64,000 bases of DNA. It comes from Fragilaria radians. Taxonomy: Eukaryota > Bacillariophyta > Fragilariophyceae > Fragilariales > Fragilariaceae. The DNA lies in the NCBI GenBank assembly GCA_900642245.1, contig CAAAJI010000005.1, positions 416,149-480,148 of the forward strand. The letters run 5' to 3'. The stretch's first letter is position 1. Every line of letters starts with the position of its first letter. Of the stretch, positions 32,999 to 43,784 are shown piece by piece. The notes beneath the pieces are model-generated. The model had not been told where the DNA came from. It made no database searches and saw only the letters and a program-made list of their open reading frames with translations. Made by a program: the position numbers and the translations under genes.

Positions 32999-34111
32999 GA
33001 TAGGCTCCAAAAAAGAGTAATGTATAATGGTTTTCTTACGAATGGGAAAATAAGATACTAATTATTCCAAAGAAATTTACTGCGGCGGCATTGGAGGAAG
33101 CTATTTTGAGCCTATTTAGGAAATGGGGTTCAGAAAATAGGAAATCGGCTAATACTGATAGTTTATTGAGTCTACTGTATCCAAAGAATTTTCTTTTTTG
33201 AAGTGCTACTAGTCCATGGTTTGCAGTGATGTCGATAGTGATGATATTGTAGCCACTGCCACGTAGTTGTATGTAGAAAGTGTATCAATATGCCCAAATG
33301 GTTGCTTCTAGTAAGGGTGAATTTTGGTCATCACCCCCAATAGTCTCATTTTCCTCAATATAAGTTCAAATGAGCCCTGAATGTTTCTACTGGATTAAGG
33401 GTTTTGGTTTTCTGAAGTTTCGATATTAGTGCCATGATTGTAGCAGGATTCTAAGAAGCTAGAGTTCTGTCTCCTTCCTTTTTAAAAGCTATTGTATTGG
33501 TATCGTGGTTATCATAAAAGGCATTCGGTTCTTGCAAAAGACTAGATTCCACAGGATGCCCAACAGGAATATATTCAACACAGTGCGTAACTGGATCAAT
33601 TTAGGGTTATTTCCGTTTTTATTTTCCGGGCTCTTATTTGGTTTGCTTCAATCCTGCTTCATAGTTCAACATAGGTGATTCTTCGGTATGGCTTTATTCT
33701 CTCACATATTCAATCTGATGTACAGAATTTATCTATGGGGTGTCACAACCTTGACTAGCTGTATACTTCTGTTTGTGGTGAGAAATGTTGTTGTCCATAG
33801 CTTGAAAAAATAGCTGCTTTAACTCCACTACTTTTAGCCATCCCTTTCAGAAATGTTGTCTTTGGTATTTCCATATATTGCATCTCAAGGTAAGCTTATC
33901 TTCTCTATCTCAAGTATTGGTGTTAGATGTTGCCACTAATTGAACTAAATAAAGTTTTCCATAGGTGTAAGGGTACAATACAGGCCTTGCCATGTGATTT
34001 TTCAGTCAAAATAATCAAATTCATAATTAATCGGAGTTGGCAAAAACCGTGGTCCTCATCCAATGCAGTACGTGGATGTCGGAAAATGAAAAGCAAACTT
34101 AGCAGAAAATC
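32999..34111. other. Intergenic between divergent genes
   Basis: 1.1 kb between start codons of divergent genes. No recognisable gene; the frame at 33927-34130 overlaps the next gene's start and looks non-coding. Promoters of both neighbours are expected here. Confidence 0.45.
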
Positions 34112-36685
34112 ATGGTTTCTTTCAGCATGATATACCTATCCTTCATCTTTGTGATTCCAATTACTAGCAGCTTTCTTATGCAAGGCAACTTCGTGAGTTC
34201 TCAGGGGGGATCATCACCACGTTATCAAATGGCTTATTTGGAAGATGAACTAGTATTTGACAATGTCCCCACCAAATTTCAAGCACTTTTCGCAGCTGCT
34301 GTCAATGCCACTGTGATGAAAGGAGCAAACAGTGCAGATGGGGCACATGATAGCTTTCGCTATGAATGGGGAACCTGGTGTATTGATGAAAATATGGCTT
34401 ACCTAATGGATCGAATTGATGAAGTTCGATTGAATTCAGATGTCTATGACAATGTTATGCAATCGATTGTCAAGGAAAACAATGAATTTTCGGAAGTTGT
34501 ATCCTTCCGCGTAGCCAGCGGGAAAGATTGGGACTGTGTACTTTATTTTCTTCCTCCAAAGGCAGAATGGCGAGGTAGAAGACCGTCAGGAAGTTGGACT
34601 ATTGTGAAGACACTCTCCGGATTAGCTCAAGTTTCTGCACTTTCGGGACCCGATCGAGACGGAAAATACAAGAGAAAAACATCAAAAGATTTGTGGGGTG
34701 GTGGTGATGGTAGTTTTGCTGGAGGTACATCTAGCTCCGGTCTTGACTGTATCAAGTATGTGGGTGGTCCCCTTCGAAGTTACCTAGGAAAAGCGGGGAA
34801 GACGGTGGTATTCGAAATGGTAATCCAACCGCCCCCTGCAGGTTTGGATGGAAATTCCTATCGGGAAGAAATGGAAAGGCTACATAATATTGACCAATTT
34901 CTCTCAATAGTCGAGATATTGCCAGCGCCAACAGTTGAAAAAATCTCAGAATCAAAACCAACCATGACCGTATCAGAATCATCTAGACACTTGGGAAATT
35001 CAATTGGTATGTCATTTGAGAAAGTGGGAGGGCTTGATGCTCAATTAGATGCCATAGCACGTCGGGTCTTGGCATCCCGAGCGAATCCGGAGGTGGCTCA
35101 ACGATTGGGAGTTAGTCACGTACGTGGCATTTTGCTTTCGGGTCCACCCGGTTGTGGTAAGACCCTCCTCGCACGAGAGCTAGCACATTTATTGGGTGCA
35201 CGCGAACCTCAAATTGTCAACGGACCCGAAATTTTGGATAAATTCATCGGTGAGGCCGAGAAGAATGTCCGTGCTCTCTTTGCTCCAGCCGAACAAGAGT
35301 ATCGAGCTGTCGGTGATGCATCTGCCTTGCATATTATCATCCTTGATGAGATGGATGCCATCGCTCGAAAGAGAGGATCAATGTCATCTGACACCACCGG
35401 TGTTCGTGACAGTGTTGTGAACCAGCTTTTGGCAAAAATGGATGGAGTTAAAGAAGCCAATAATGTGCTCGTCGTAGGATTGACGAACAGGCCAGAATTG
35501 TTGGACCCTGCACTACTTCGACCAGGAAGATTTGAAGTTCAGCTTCGAGTGGAGCTTCCTGACTTAGTAGGTAGAAGAGATATTTTGAGGATTCACACTC
35601 GACGTATGAGAGACTCTGGAGGAGTGAATATATCCGTCCTTGATATGATAGATGATTTGAATGAAAATGGTCTGCCTGCAAAATGTGAACACTTCACAGG
35701 TGCAGAGCTTGCTGGGTTAGTACGAAGTGCCGCCAGTCATGCACTCGCCAGGACACTCGGCGGTAAAAATGAAGATGGTTTGGTTGGCGTATCTGATATT
35801 GAAAAGGCTCTGAAAGAAGTCCGCCCAGCGTTAGGAAAGCAAGACGAGGTGCTGAAAACTAGATTTCCGTTTGGTATAAGCATATTTTCCTCGTCCACAA
35901 AAAGAATCCTTCGTGATTTATCCCGATTCCTTGCTCCCTCCCATTTCACAGCGCCAAGAATGCAATCCTTGCTCCTTGTGGGAGGTGAAGGATGTGGAGG
36001 GACAGGTGTAACTGCGCTTGCCGCTTGGGCAGCATCTGATGCATCCTCGAAAGGTTCATATGATTACGTACGTCTAATTACCGCTCTTGATTTGCTAGTC
36101 GGTGGAGGCGGTAGTGATGAAGCTAATAGAGCTGCGGCTCTCACCGAGAAGTTTTCTGAGGCTCGCGAGCTTTCCCATTCTCTTTTAGTTTTAGATGATG
36201 TCGACTTTCTGTGTGCTGGATCCCGATCAGATGGTTACAGTAGTGTTATGCTTGCTACTCTGAGGGCTCTTCTTAGGTCTCCACCAAGTGGAAAGTCAGC
36301 GGCACCAAAAGGTGGTGGAAAGACTATTCACATCCTTGCTACAACATCGCGCTCCGATGCAGCTTGCACAACACTTTATGAGCTTTTCGATGAGGTTATT
36401 GTTGTACCACTTTTGTCAAAATCTGAGGAAGTTCAAGCATTACTGGAAGGTAGCTTTGGTAACCTCATCGAGAATCCAGAGGAAATGGCGAAAACAATTA
36501 TTTCGATGACGGGGAAAGTGAGTTGCAAGACAGCATTGAGATTGGCCGAACGCGCTGTCAGTATTTCCAACTTTGATGGAGCAGATTTGAAAGGAGACCG
36601 TCAACTGACTGCTCTATCTCAAATTTTAGATGATCTAAGTGGAGACAAACTCATGGCAGAAAGTCTGTGTGAAATTATTGCATAG
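34112..36685 (+). CDS. NSF-like double AAA+ ATPase with signal peptide
   Basis: 857 aa, single exon. The N-terminus is MVSFSMIYLSFIFVIPITSS followed by FLMQGNF: a signal peptide, perhaps with plastid-type Phe. Residues about 40-300 form a domain I do not recognise (EDELVFDNVPTKFQALFAAA; FRYEWGTWCIDENMAYLMDR); it does not look like the NSF N domain. D1 is NSF/CDC48-like and complete: FEKVGGLDAQLDAI, Walker A GPPGCGKT (344-351), FIGEAEKNVRALF, Walker B IIILDEMDAI, TNRPELLDPALLRPGRFE with Arg470 and Arg473. D2 is degenerate: its P-loop reads GGEGCGGTGV (624-633), with Gly where the Walker A Lys belongs, although LLVLDDVDFL remains. NSF disassembles SNARE complexes in the cytosol; a targeted version must act on something else. 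Location (plastid, periplastidic space or ER) is open. Confidence 0.8.
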   Translation: MVSFSMIYLSFIFVIPITSSFLMQGNFVSSQGGSSPRYQMAYLEDELVFDNVPTKFQALFAAAVNATVMKGANSADGAHDSFRYEWGTWCIDENMAYLMDRIDEVRLNSDVYDNVMQSIVKENNEFSEVVSFRVASGKDWDCVLYFLPPKAEWRGRRPSGSWTIVKTLSGLAQVSALSGPDRDGKYKRKTSKDLWGGGDGSFAGGTSSSGLDCIKYVGGPLRSYLGKAGKTVVFEMVIQPPPAGLDGNSYREEMERLHNIDQFLSIVEILPAPTVEKISESKPTMTVSESSRHLGNSIGMSFEKVGGLDAQLDAIARRVLASRANPEVAQRLGVSHVRGILLSGPPGCGKTLLARELAHLLGAREPQIVNGPEILDKFIGEAEKNVRALFAPAEQEYRAVGDASALHIIILDEMDAIARKRGSMSSDTTGVRDSVVNQLLAKMDGVKEANNVLVVGLTNRPELLDPALLRPGRFEVQLRVELPDLVGRRDILRIHTRRMRDSGGVNISVLDMIDDLNENGLPAKCEHFTGAELAGLVRSAASHALARTLGGKNEDGLVGVSDIEKALKEVRPALGKQDEVLKTRFPFGISIFSSSTKRILRDLSRFLAPSHFTAPRMQSLLLVGGEGCGGTGVTALAAWAASDASSKGSYDYVRLITALDLLVGGGGSDEANRAAALTEKFSEARELSHSLLVLDDVDFLCAGSRSDGYSSVMLATLRALLRSPPSGKSAAPKGGGKTIHILATTSRSDAACTTLYELFDEVIVVPLLSKSEEVQALLEGSFGNLIENPEEMAKTIISMTGKVSCKTALRLAERAVSISNFDGADLKGDRQLTALSQILDDLSGDKLMAESLCEIIA

Positions 36686-36991
36686 CCCTAACGTCAATCT
36701 ATTAAATGATGGTTGTATATACAAGGTATGAAGCAAGAATCGATTAAACCAGCGTAGCAAAGCAAGGGCCAATAAATAGTATTCCAGAATAAAGGTTGTG
36801 CTAGTCAGAGTTACTTTTAAAATACCTGCTGGATTGCAATGAAAGAGATATTGGATAATTTATTGATGATCCTTTCCAGTAAAGTGTCCAAGGGTCCGGA
36901 AAAATTATGCTATACAATCATATTTAGTAATCTTTGGCTGGCTAAGTATAGCAAATTTGATCCTTATCAGCAATGACATAGTTTGAATACC
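36686..36991. other. Intergenic between convergent genes
   Basis: 306 bp holding the 3' ends of the AAA ATPase gene and the USP gene. No other feature seen. Confidence 0.5.
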
Positions 36992-38248
36992 CTAGTCCTC
37001 CCAAATTATTTTCTTCTTCGCGAGATTATACGATTTTACATCCCCGTCATCATATACCACTGTATGCTTACCATTCACGATGCAGTATTCAGAAATGATT
37101 CCACTGTACCACTTCCCTTTTGCCCATTGGACCTGTACACGCTTTCCTATTTTGGAGTACTCGGGTAATATTGGTTCCTGAGAAAGAATGGAGGAAAATG
37201 TTTCCATTTCCATTGACAAGTCTGTGTTATCCCTGCAATAAAGTACCAGAACAGCAAAATACCGGCTCCCTTTCCTGGTACCCAAGGATTTTTCTCCACT
37301 TACGAGACCACTAACATCTGATTCTTGTACCGTCATAACGCATTCATCGTCAATCAAGTACCATTCATCCTCTTCTGTGCAAATGAGGGAAACGTAGTGA
37401 CCAAAATCTTCAGTTGCATCGGTCCCACTGCTGTCGATAACGTAAAGGATGGCGCCCTTTAGAGTATAGCAACAATTTTGAGCAGTCTCAGAATCCAGAA
37501 GAAACTCTCTTATGTCAAGCTTTAAAGGAATATCCAGTACTTCTGTCATGACAGATAATTCAAATTGACTTTGAAATTTAAATCGTTCTAAGTGAATCAA
37601 TAAATAAGGCGGAACAACTTCAAGTTGAATGATCTTGTAAGTCTTCCAAAAATCTGATTGAGTTGCACTTCCAACATCATCCACTGTATTTGTATCATGA
37701 AGTTCATAAGGATTGGTTGTTTTCTCCCAATCAAAATCGTTAATCGGAGTTGGTCTCGTTGTTGCTCTTTTCAATCCTTCTTGCAGAGAAGATGCGCCTG
37801 CAGCTATGGATAAAGGACATGGTAATGTTTGATCCTTTGATTTTTGTCGTCGAGTAGATGACTTTACTCCAATTATCTGCTGTCGCATAGATCCGCCTAA
37901 TAAATGATCCAAAAAATCCTTAAAGGCAAGACTACTCGTTGCCGAAGACCGCATAGCAGCCAAAATATTTCGAAGCGCATTCACAGTGTCCCCAACGTCA
38001 TATGGATCAACATCCTTGAACATACGATAGAGCTCACAGGGGTCAAAAGGAGCAGTCATATCATCTGTGGATGTTGTAAATTCTGAGATTATGGTTCCGA
38101 GGCGAACAAGGAAGGGACTACCTTTCTTAGTCTTCCCGATTTCAATCAATGCATTCGTGAGAGGCTGAATCCCCAGAAACAAAATTTGAAGCGCACAATT
38201 AAGATGACAAGATAAGTGTGAAATGTTCAATATCCCTCGAGGCCGCAT
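36992..38248 (-). CDS. Ubiquitin-specific protease (USP) with Tudor-like C-terminus
   Basis: Deubiquitinase of the peptidase C19 family, 418 aa. The Cys box is at the extreme N-terminus: GILNISHLSCHLNCALQILF, catalytic Cys14, with Asn17 and Gln21 at the expected spacing. The oxyanion-hole Asn usually sits five residues before Cys; here Asn8 is six before, so the box is shifted by one residue. The His box is canonical: DFGHYVSLICTEEDEWYLID, His284 and Asp300. VVPPYLLIHLERFKF (211-225) is the usual core segment. Residues 365-418 (KIGKRVQVQWAKGKWYSGII, then VVYDDGDVKSYNL) resemble a Tudor/Agenet barrel, which often reads methylated Lys or Arg. The gene converges on the AAA ATPase. An unseen upstream exon cannot be excluded. 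Confidence 0.8.
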   Translation of the reverse strand: MRPRGILNISHLSCHLNCALQILFLGIQPLTNALIEIGKTKKGSPFLVRLGTIISEFTTSTDDMTAPFDPCELYRMFKDVDPYDVGDTVNALRNILAAMRSSATSSLAFKDFLDHLLGGSMRQQIIGVKSSTRRQKSKDQTLPCPLSIAAGASSLQEGLKRATTRPTPINDFDWEKTTNPYELHDTNTVDDVGSATQSDFWKTYKIIQLEVVPPYLLIHLERFKFQSQFELSVMTEVLDIPLKLDIREFLLDSETAQNCCYTLKGAILYVIDSSGTDATEDFGHYVSLICTEEDEWYLIDDECVMTVQESDVSGLVSGEKSLGTRKGSRYFAVLVLYCRDNTDLSMEMETFSSILSQEPILPEYSKIGKRVQVQWAKGKWYSGIISEYCIVNGKHTVVYDDGDVKSYNLAKKKIIWED

Positions 38249-38699
38249 GCATGCATTTGCATTTGTTGTGGTACTTTTATCACTTTTTGGATTTTGTGAC
38301 TCTCATGGATGAAAAAAATTACTGTACGTGACAGCATCGATAGTATAAAAATGACGTGCAAACTGATCAACTTGGATTAGTGAGCAATCAAGGGTCTTTG
38401 ATGAAGATCATAGATTTAATGCTGCAAGTATAGTAGGAACCACTTCAAAGGAAGTCAATCAGCAACATAGATTAAAAATGGAAACCCAGTCAACACTACT
38501 AATGACCAAGTCAAGATTACAAAGAACCCTCAGATTTCAATGCTCAGACTACTTTGATCATATAGTCATCCTCATTCTATAATATTTTTGGTGCTCTTTA
38601 TCAACATCCCAACTCAAATTACAATTGAAAGAGATGCAAATACTAGGTGTTTTGATGAAAATCAAGCTGTTAGAGATAACACTGCGTTGTGGAAAGTAA
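38249..38699. other. Intergenic, probable USP promoter
   Basis: Contains the USP upstream region, including GCATGCATGCATTTGCAT immediately 5' of the start codon. No gene recognised. Confidence 0.4.
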
Positions 38700-38840
38700 G
38701 TGTGTGTTCAAGGTAAAGCAACGCGGCGTAATCGAGCTTGGTTACTTCACTATGGAAGTAGGCAACTGCCAGGCATTTACTTCAATGACACCTTTACTCC
38801 ATTGTTTAATGATGTAGCTCCAAAACCTTTATCAGCGCTA
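38700..38840 (+). mobile_element. copia reverse transcriptase scrap
   Basis: The frame reads KATRRNRAWLLHYGSRQLPG followed by IYFNDTFTPLFNDV, matching the copia RT block usually written K-ARLV-RGxxQxPGxDFxDTFAPVVNDV. Only about 45 residues are preserved before the similarity fades. A third copia relic in the window. Confidence 0.6.
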
Positions 38841-40090
38841 CCAAATGAACCAAAAGACATAGCCAAAAATCAACATGAAGGGATATTATACATTTATATC
38901 ATGCTTATTGATATATCTTCATTTTTAAAAAACTGTTTCAAGAAAATCTCTATAGAACAACAAAATTACTCCTGAACTAAGGTGCAAGTAGTGTGCTTGA
39001 TATAATAATTAATTCTAACATGACCCCAATATACTTTGACGCTGGGATGAATGATATTCATTGGAAAAGAAAAAAACTAAGTAAGTGTCAAGAGTAATAA
39101 AAGAAAAATATTGAGAAGCGTGTCATCGTCTACCATTCAAGAAAGTTCCGAAAAGCATGATCAAAGTTTTAGCAATGCATTCAACAAGATACGTAGAGAA
39201 AATAGCTTCGAGTGTCCGTTTAGAAGAAGAAAATTGATACCAATACCTTAGAATAACTTTGGCTTGTAGTATCCAAGCATCAAAAATGGGTATGAAAGAA
39301 TTAGTTGATACATGATTAAAGAATTCCTTGAAGCATTAAAAATTCAGTGCGACTTTAAATTAGTATTTAGTGTAGCTTGTCCTGTGGAATTCAGGTGTTA
39401 AATAGTTGCATCGCTAATCCCTTCTTTGGATTTTGTTCTTTGACATTTACACGGGCTTTACATTAAGGTAACGTGCCAGAATAAAGCAAAATAGGATACA
39501 ACTCCACAATATACCAAAATTGAAACAATGTTACAACAAAAAAGATTGGTTCTCATTTTTCATTTTCTAAATTTCGCAATTCAAGCTGCGATCATGTTTC
39601 CTACATCATAGTTCATTTATAAAAGAAAGCTGAAGAGGCAATCCAAAGGTGCATTCCAAGCCACTTTAAAGGCGTCTATTCTTTCCCTCCAAACCTAGAA
39701 ATTTTTCTCTGTGTATTGGTTTCAAAGTCATCAAAGGGTCAATGGAAGTATCCTTACAGCTGCCATCTAATATGGAAACTTTCCACTTGGAAGTCAAACT
39801 TGGAAAGTATAAGACTGACCCAACCTAGCCAAGCACGCAAGCTTCTTATTAATTACATAGAATACTATCATTTCCAGTTGAGGCAATTTATCATTCTGAC
39901 TCTCAAGAAAGTCTAAAAAGTATCTTTGTAAACAGAAATGATAGTATTTCATCAAGAAGGCTTGCTAAAGTAGTGTTTTATTTTGTCAGAATGCTTCATC
40001 TGATCTAGTACGAACTTTCAGGCTTCCCACTTTTTGCCACTTCATTTCTTTTTGTGAAGTCAATTGTTTGGTGCATTTCTTTCAATCGAG
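38841..40090. other. Intergenic, no gene seen
   Basis: AT-rich sequence, probably further transposon debris at its 5' side. The frame at 39716-39916 has no family resemblance. The last part is the 3' flank of the CWC21-like gene. Confidence 0.4.
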
Positions 40091-40885
40091 TTAAGGTCTT
40101 CGCCTACGTTTTGCATCCCGTCTCGATGACGATGACGAAGAGGAGGAAGAAGAAGAAGATGAGGAGGAAGAAGAGGAGGAAGAGGAAGAAGAAGATGATG
40201 AAGTGCGTGAACGTTTGCTTGAAGTTGAACGACTGCGTTCCTTGATGACACCTTCACTTGATGAGGACGAGGATGTCTCCCTAGCTCTGCGTTTCCGTTC
40301 ATTTTTTTCTTCCAGTGCTTTTCTTTCCATTAACTTTGCATCTTCGTTTCCTAACGCTAGTCTCTCCTCCTTCTTCCTTTGTTGTAATTCCCTATCAAAC
40401 GCTTGACCCTCGACGTAAGTTTCTCTCGATATACCCAGGGCAGAGCTCAATCTATCATTTTGTTGCAACTTTAAGGACTGTGTCGCTGTTGTTCGCTGAC
40501 TATTAGGCAGTGAATTGTTTTTGAAGTTTCCTTCATCATGGCGTTCCTTGTCGCCGTTGAGCCGTTGCAACAACGCATGTCGTTCACGATCAATTCTTTC
40601 CTTGATCTCATCTTCTTTCAACCTTCCAGAATCTTCCATCTCTTCCTGCATAGCCAATAAAATGTTTTCTATGCGTCGTAGCTCTTCATGTCGTTGGATT
40701 TCTACCTGGCCGCGCTCTCGCGATTCTCTAGAAATTGGATTGTATTTCGATTTTGAATTAGTACGAGTATTTCGCTCAACTTGTCGACGGAGGCGATTAG
40801 CCCTTACGTGACCACGATTCGCTTGGACATGACCTGATGTTGCTGATCCTCTCACAGAGGACAAGCCAATACCATTGTATGACAT
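40091..40885 (-). CDS. CWC21: CWC21/SRRM2-type spliceosomal protein
   Basis: Pre-mRNA splicing factor of the Cwc21/SRRM2 family, which sits near the catalytic core of the spliceosome. 264 aa. The N-terminus MSYNGIGLSSVRGSATSGHV matches the highly conserved family start (M-YNGIGL-x-x-x-RGS-x-T-x-G-x-V). Residues about 52-110 form the cwf21 domain: ISRESRERGQVEIQRHEELR, then LKEDEIKERIDRERHALLQR. The C-terminal third is charged and RS-like (KERSRSTSSKRSRTSSSS), with a run of about 30 Ser encoded near 40110-40200, ending RRDAKRRRRP. The shadow frames here (Lys-rich on the plus strand) come from the poly-Ser codon run. Nuclear location is likely from the basic RS tail. Confidence 0.92.
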   Translation of the reverse strand: MSYNGIGLSSVRGSATSGHVQANRGHVRANRLRRQVERNTRTNSKSKYNPISRESRERGQVEIQRHEELRRIENILLAMQEEMEDSGRLKEDEIKERIDRERHALLQRLNGDKERHDEGNFKNNSLPNSQRTTATQSLKLQQNDRLSSALGISRETYVEGQAFDRELQQRKKEERLALGNEDAKLMERKALEEKNERKRRARETSSSSSSEGVIKERSRSTSSKRSRTSSSSSSSSSSSSSSSSSSSSSSSSSSRRDAKRRRRP

Positions 40886-41825
40886 CTGCGAAGACGATCA
40901 CCTAGAGTCTTCTCTGCTGTTATGTGAACTCTCTTTCTACTGTACTCGACCAATCTTGGTTACTATTCGATGTTCTATTTTTATTACGCATTTGTGACTC
41001 TGAGCTCAAATTTTGGCAAAAAGTAATTCACATTTTTTGGCATAAGAAATTACATTTCATGAAGCATATCATATAGAATTTTTTTCAGAACTCTATCCCT
41101 TAGTACCCTTGAATATACATCGTCATTCTCACATCTTTGGGTCGACTTCTCAAACTTTGAATACCACACCATTGCGAAGTTGTAAGCTGAACATATTTCA
41201 CAAACTGTGTATCTTCCTTCAAGAAAAATATTACAGGTGCAAATTCATCAAATACAGCTTTTATCCATTTGTGTTTATCCCAGCATCAAAGGCATCCGTT
41301 CGTTACTCATCGACAAATCACCAGGCGACTGACGTATGATTATAAAAGGACTTTGTGACTCATGCTGTATTCCAGTTCTAGTCCCAAAGTCGTTCAACAT
41401 AAAATTTGAATTTTGCAGTTTTATATGTCATAAAGGTGAAACTAGTATGGTGCGCATTGAGAGTTGCCTAAGATAAGTGTGAGGGCAAAATATCTCAGCC
41501 TGAGGTTCGGGTAAGTCAGACGAGGGTATCAGATTTTAGTTTCACCATTACCTTTAATTGAATAATGATCCATTGCAGAAAATTTGGTGAAGGATGAAAA
41601 TTTGATTTAGTCGCAACGTACTATACTGGAAGGGCTTATTATTTTGTCTATTTCGTTTTGATGAGCACAAAAATCTAGTTGCTATGAGGAACTAGTCCTG
41701 GTAAGTAAGTAGGAAATTTGGTGTCACTGTCAATACAGACATAACTTACTATCTTATTAAATCTTAGAAGATCAAACGACAGTCATCTTTGGGTTGACAC
41801 ACGAAGAAAACTAAATTCAGCAGCC
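40886..41825. other. Intergenic between divergent genes
   Basis: 940 bp between the start codons of CWC21 and protein phosphatase inhibitor 2. No gene seen; the frame at 41109-41339 looks non-coding. Confidence 0.45.
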
Positions 41826-42514
41826 ATGGACATTGCAGCGATGAGAGAGGAAGCTGCATTCAAAGAAGGCGTGACAGTAGCTAAGCCTGCTTTGAAAAAG
41901 CACCCTCTCTTTAACGACGAAAGTGGAAACTGCACGCCTAATGGTGATGATGCAACTTTAAAAAAGAAAGGACATTTAAAATGGGATGAGGAAGTGATTG
42001 CAGAGCACGATCAACTTCGTGGAACTCGAATGAAGGTGTGTTCACCTGAAAAAGTTCGTCATTAGCTCTCGTCTTCACCTTTTCATCCAGATGCCTTTGT
42101 TCTGAGGGGTTCAACAAAGGAAAATGATCTATCATTATCTCACTAATTTGATTCACTGTTTTTTAGATTGATGAACCAAACACACCCTTTCACTATGATT
42201 CAGGCGCCGAGTCTGATGGTAGCCACGCTAAGTCTCCTTCCCGGAAAAGGACGACAATTGACTTTAACTTGCTCCAGGATAGATTATCTGATGTAGCAAA
42301 CAACAACGGGAACGGCCCAACTTCTCCCATGTCTAATTATGATGCCGAGAGCGAAGTCGATGAAGAAAAAAAGCGGCAGTTTCTTGAGTATCGCAAAAAG
42401 CACTATAACGAAATGGACCTCGTCAGACAATTTCGAGAGAAACATCCAGATGACTCCTTTGAGGACGACGATGATCAAGTGACATCTTTGAAAGTGCATA
42501 ATGACATTGAATAG
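41826..42514 (+). CDS. Protein phosphatase inhibitor 2 (IPP-2/GLC8 family)
   Basis: Intrinsically disordered regulator of protein phosphatase 1. 185 aa in two exons: 41826-42035 and 42167-42514, with a 131-bp phase-0 intron (GTGTGT...TTTTAG). The conserved core crosses the splice: KKGHLKWDEEVIAEHDQLRG, then TRMK joined to IDEPNTPFHYDSGA. LKWDE-x-x-x-x-EHD-x-x-RGTRMKIDEP-x-TPFH is the diagnostic IPP-2 signature, and the Thr in NTP is the family's GSK3/CDK phosphorylation site. A C-terminal helix (FLEYRKKHYNEMDLVRQFRE) matches the segment that in animal inhibitor-2 covers the PP1 active site. The tail is acidic (FEDDDDQ). Confidence 0.93.
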
Positions 42515-43784
42515 TCCTTGATTTTGTTTGAAAAATGAAATAATCAAGTAAAACTGAGAATGAAGTAACATCCACTGCGTGTACAACGAATAGATTGGGT
42601 CTCGTGCATATTTGCAATTTGTTCTAATGAATAGCTTCTTTTTTTAAAGTCGTATTACAAGTTAAAACCTGTTAAAACCTTTTCTTTCATAAAATCAAGT
42701 ATTCAAGTTTTATCTTTTCTCCGACAAATGTAACTTATTCACATAGCTATTGAAAATTCTTTGAAAATTACGTACACTGACGAAGCCATGGTGTGACTGC
42801 TTAATTCTCCCTTTTGAAGTATACACTTTTCATTTTTGAAAGACTGTAGAGAGCATCCAGGGGTTCAAAGTTTATGTCATATTTGTAAATGCACCTCGTG
42901 CCTGACTCCAGGTGAAGATAATTCTTTAACTAGCTCTAATTAGAAAGTAAGTCTTGTCCTTCTCTCGACATTTGTAGAAACGCAGACAAGAAAGTTTTTC
43001 TTTGACGACCATTGACTTGATTGGAGATTCTGATACACTGGAGAATTCCAGGAATTCTTTTATGAAGGAGGAAAGTCTCATATCTTCATTTGGATGAACA
43101 TTCATCAGTGCCCATTTTCCCCTCGAATCAGATTTCAAATTTCAAGTTGGTAGTCATTTCGCTCGGACATAGAGTACTTCTTCCATTCATCGTGTTGCCT
43201 CATCTGTCCGGAGATTTTAGAAGGTTTGATGAGCAGTGAATTTTCATTTTCTATTGTACAATGGTACCTGAAAACGAGGTATGCCATTTATCGTTCAATT
43301 TCTTGAGATGGAATATATTGGAGGATCTAGAATTGAGCATGAGCTTTGAATGTATACTAGCTTGGGTATCTTCATCATTTAGGGGAAATTTATTGGAATA
43401 TTCGCATGCTCACGTGTTTGCAAATAAATTCTTTTTTTCAATAGACCATACCATATTCCTGGGATTTGTTTCAGTGAAGAATGAGGTAAGTGTGTGCATC
43501 GTAAGCTTCATTTTTTGTTTGGATTTGATAGATATTTGCCTTAACCTTAAAGTGGATATGCTATATACTAGAATTTTTTGCAACGTTGAATTTGACTCTT
43601 CAGTGTCAAGTGCAAAATGATGTTTTGCCAGTAGCACAAGTTTCGGCGGTCGTTTTCCAGTTCCTCTGCGTGTCGAACTTTTCAAAACCGTTGTGTGCGT
43701 ACTATCTACCTCATTCAAAAAAATTAAATTTGATTGAAACTATCACGGTGAAATCGAATTTGTCTAGAAATCTTTAACGTGCAT
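42515..43784. other. Intergenic, possible 5' exon of next gene
   Basis: No confident gene. The plus-strand frame at 43261-43620 contains a good donor (AATGAGGTAAGTGTG near 43489), so an untranslated or short coding 5' exon of the following gene is possible. I cannot show it. The minus frame 42926-43138 looks non-coding. Confidence 0.35.

Noticed and set aside
40054..40302. Lys/Arg-rich and Leu/Pro-rich frames over the CWC21 C-terminus
   Set aside because: Shadows of the poly-Ser/Arg codon run of the CWC21 gene.
43261..43620. 119-codon frame upstream of the 987-aa gene
   Set aside because: No recognisable domain. A good splice donor inside suggests at most a 5' exon, which I could not prove.
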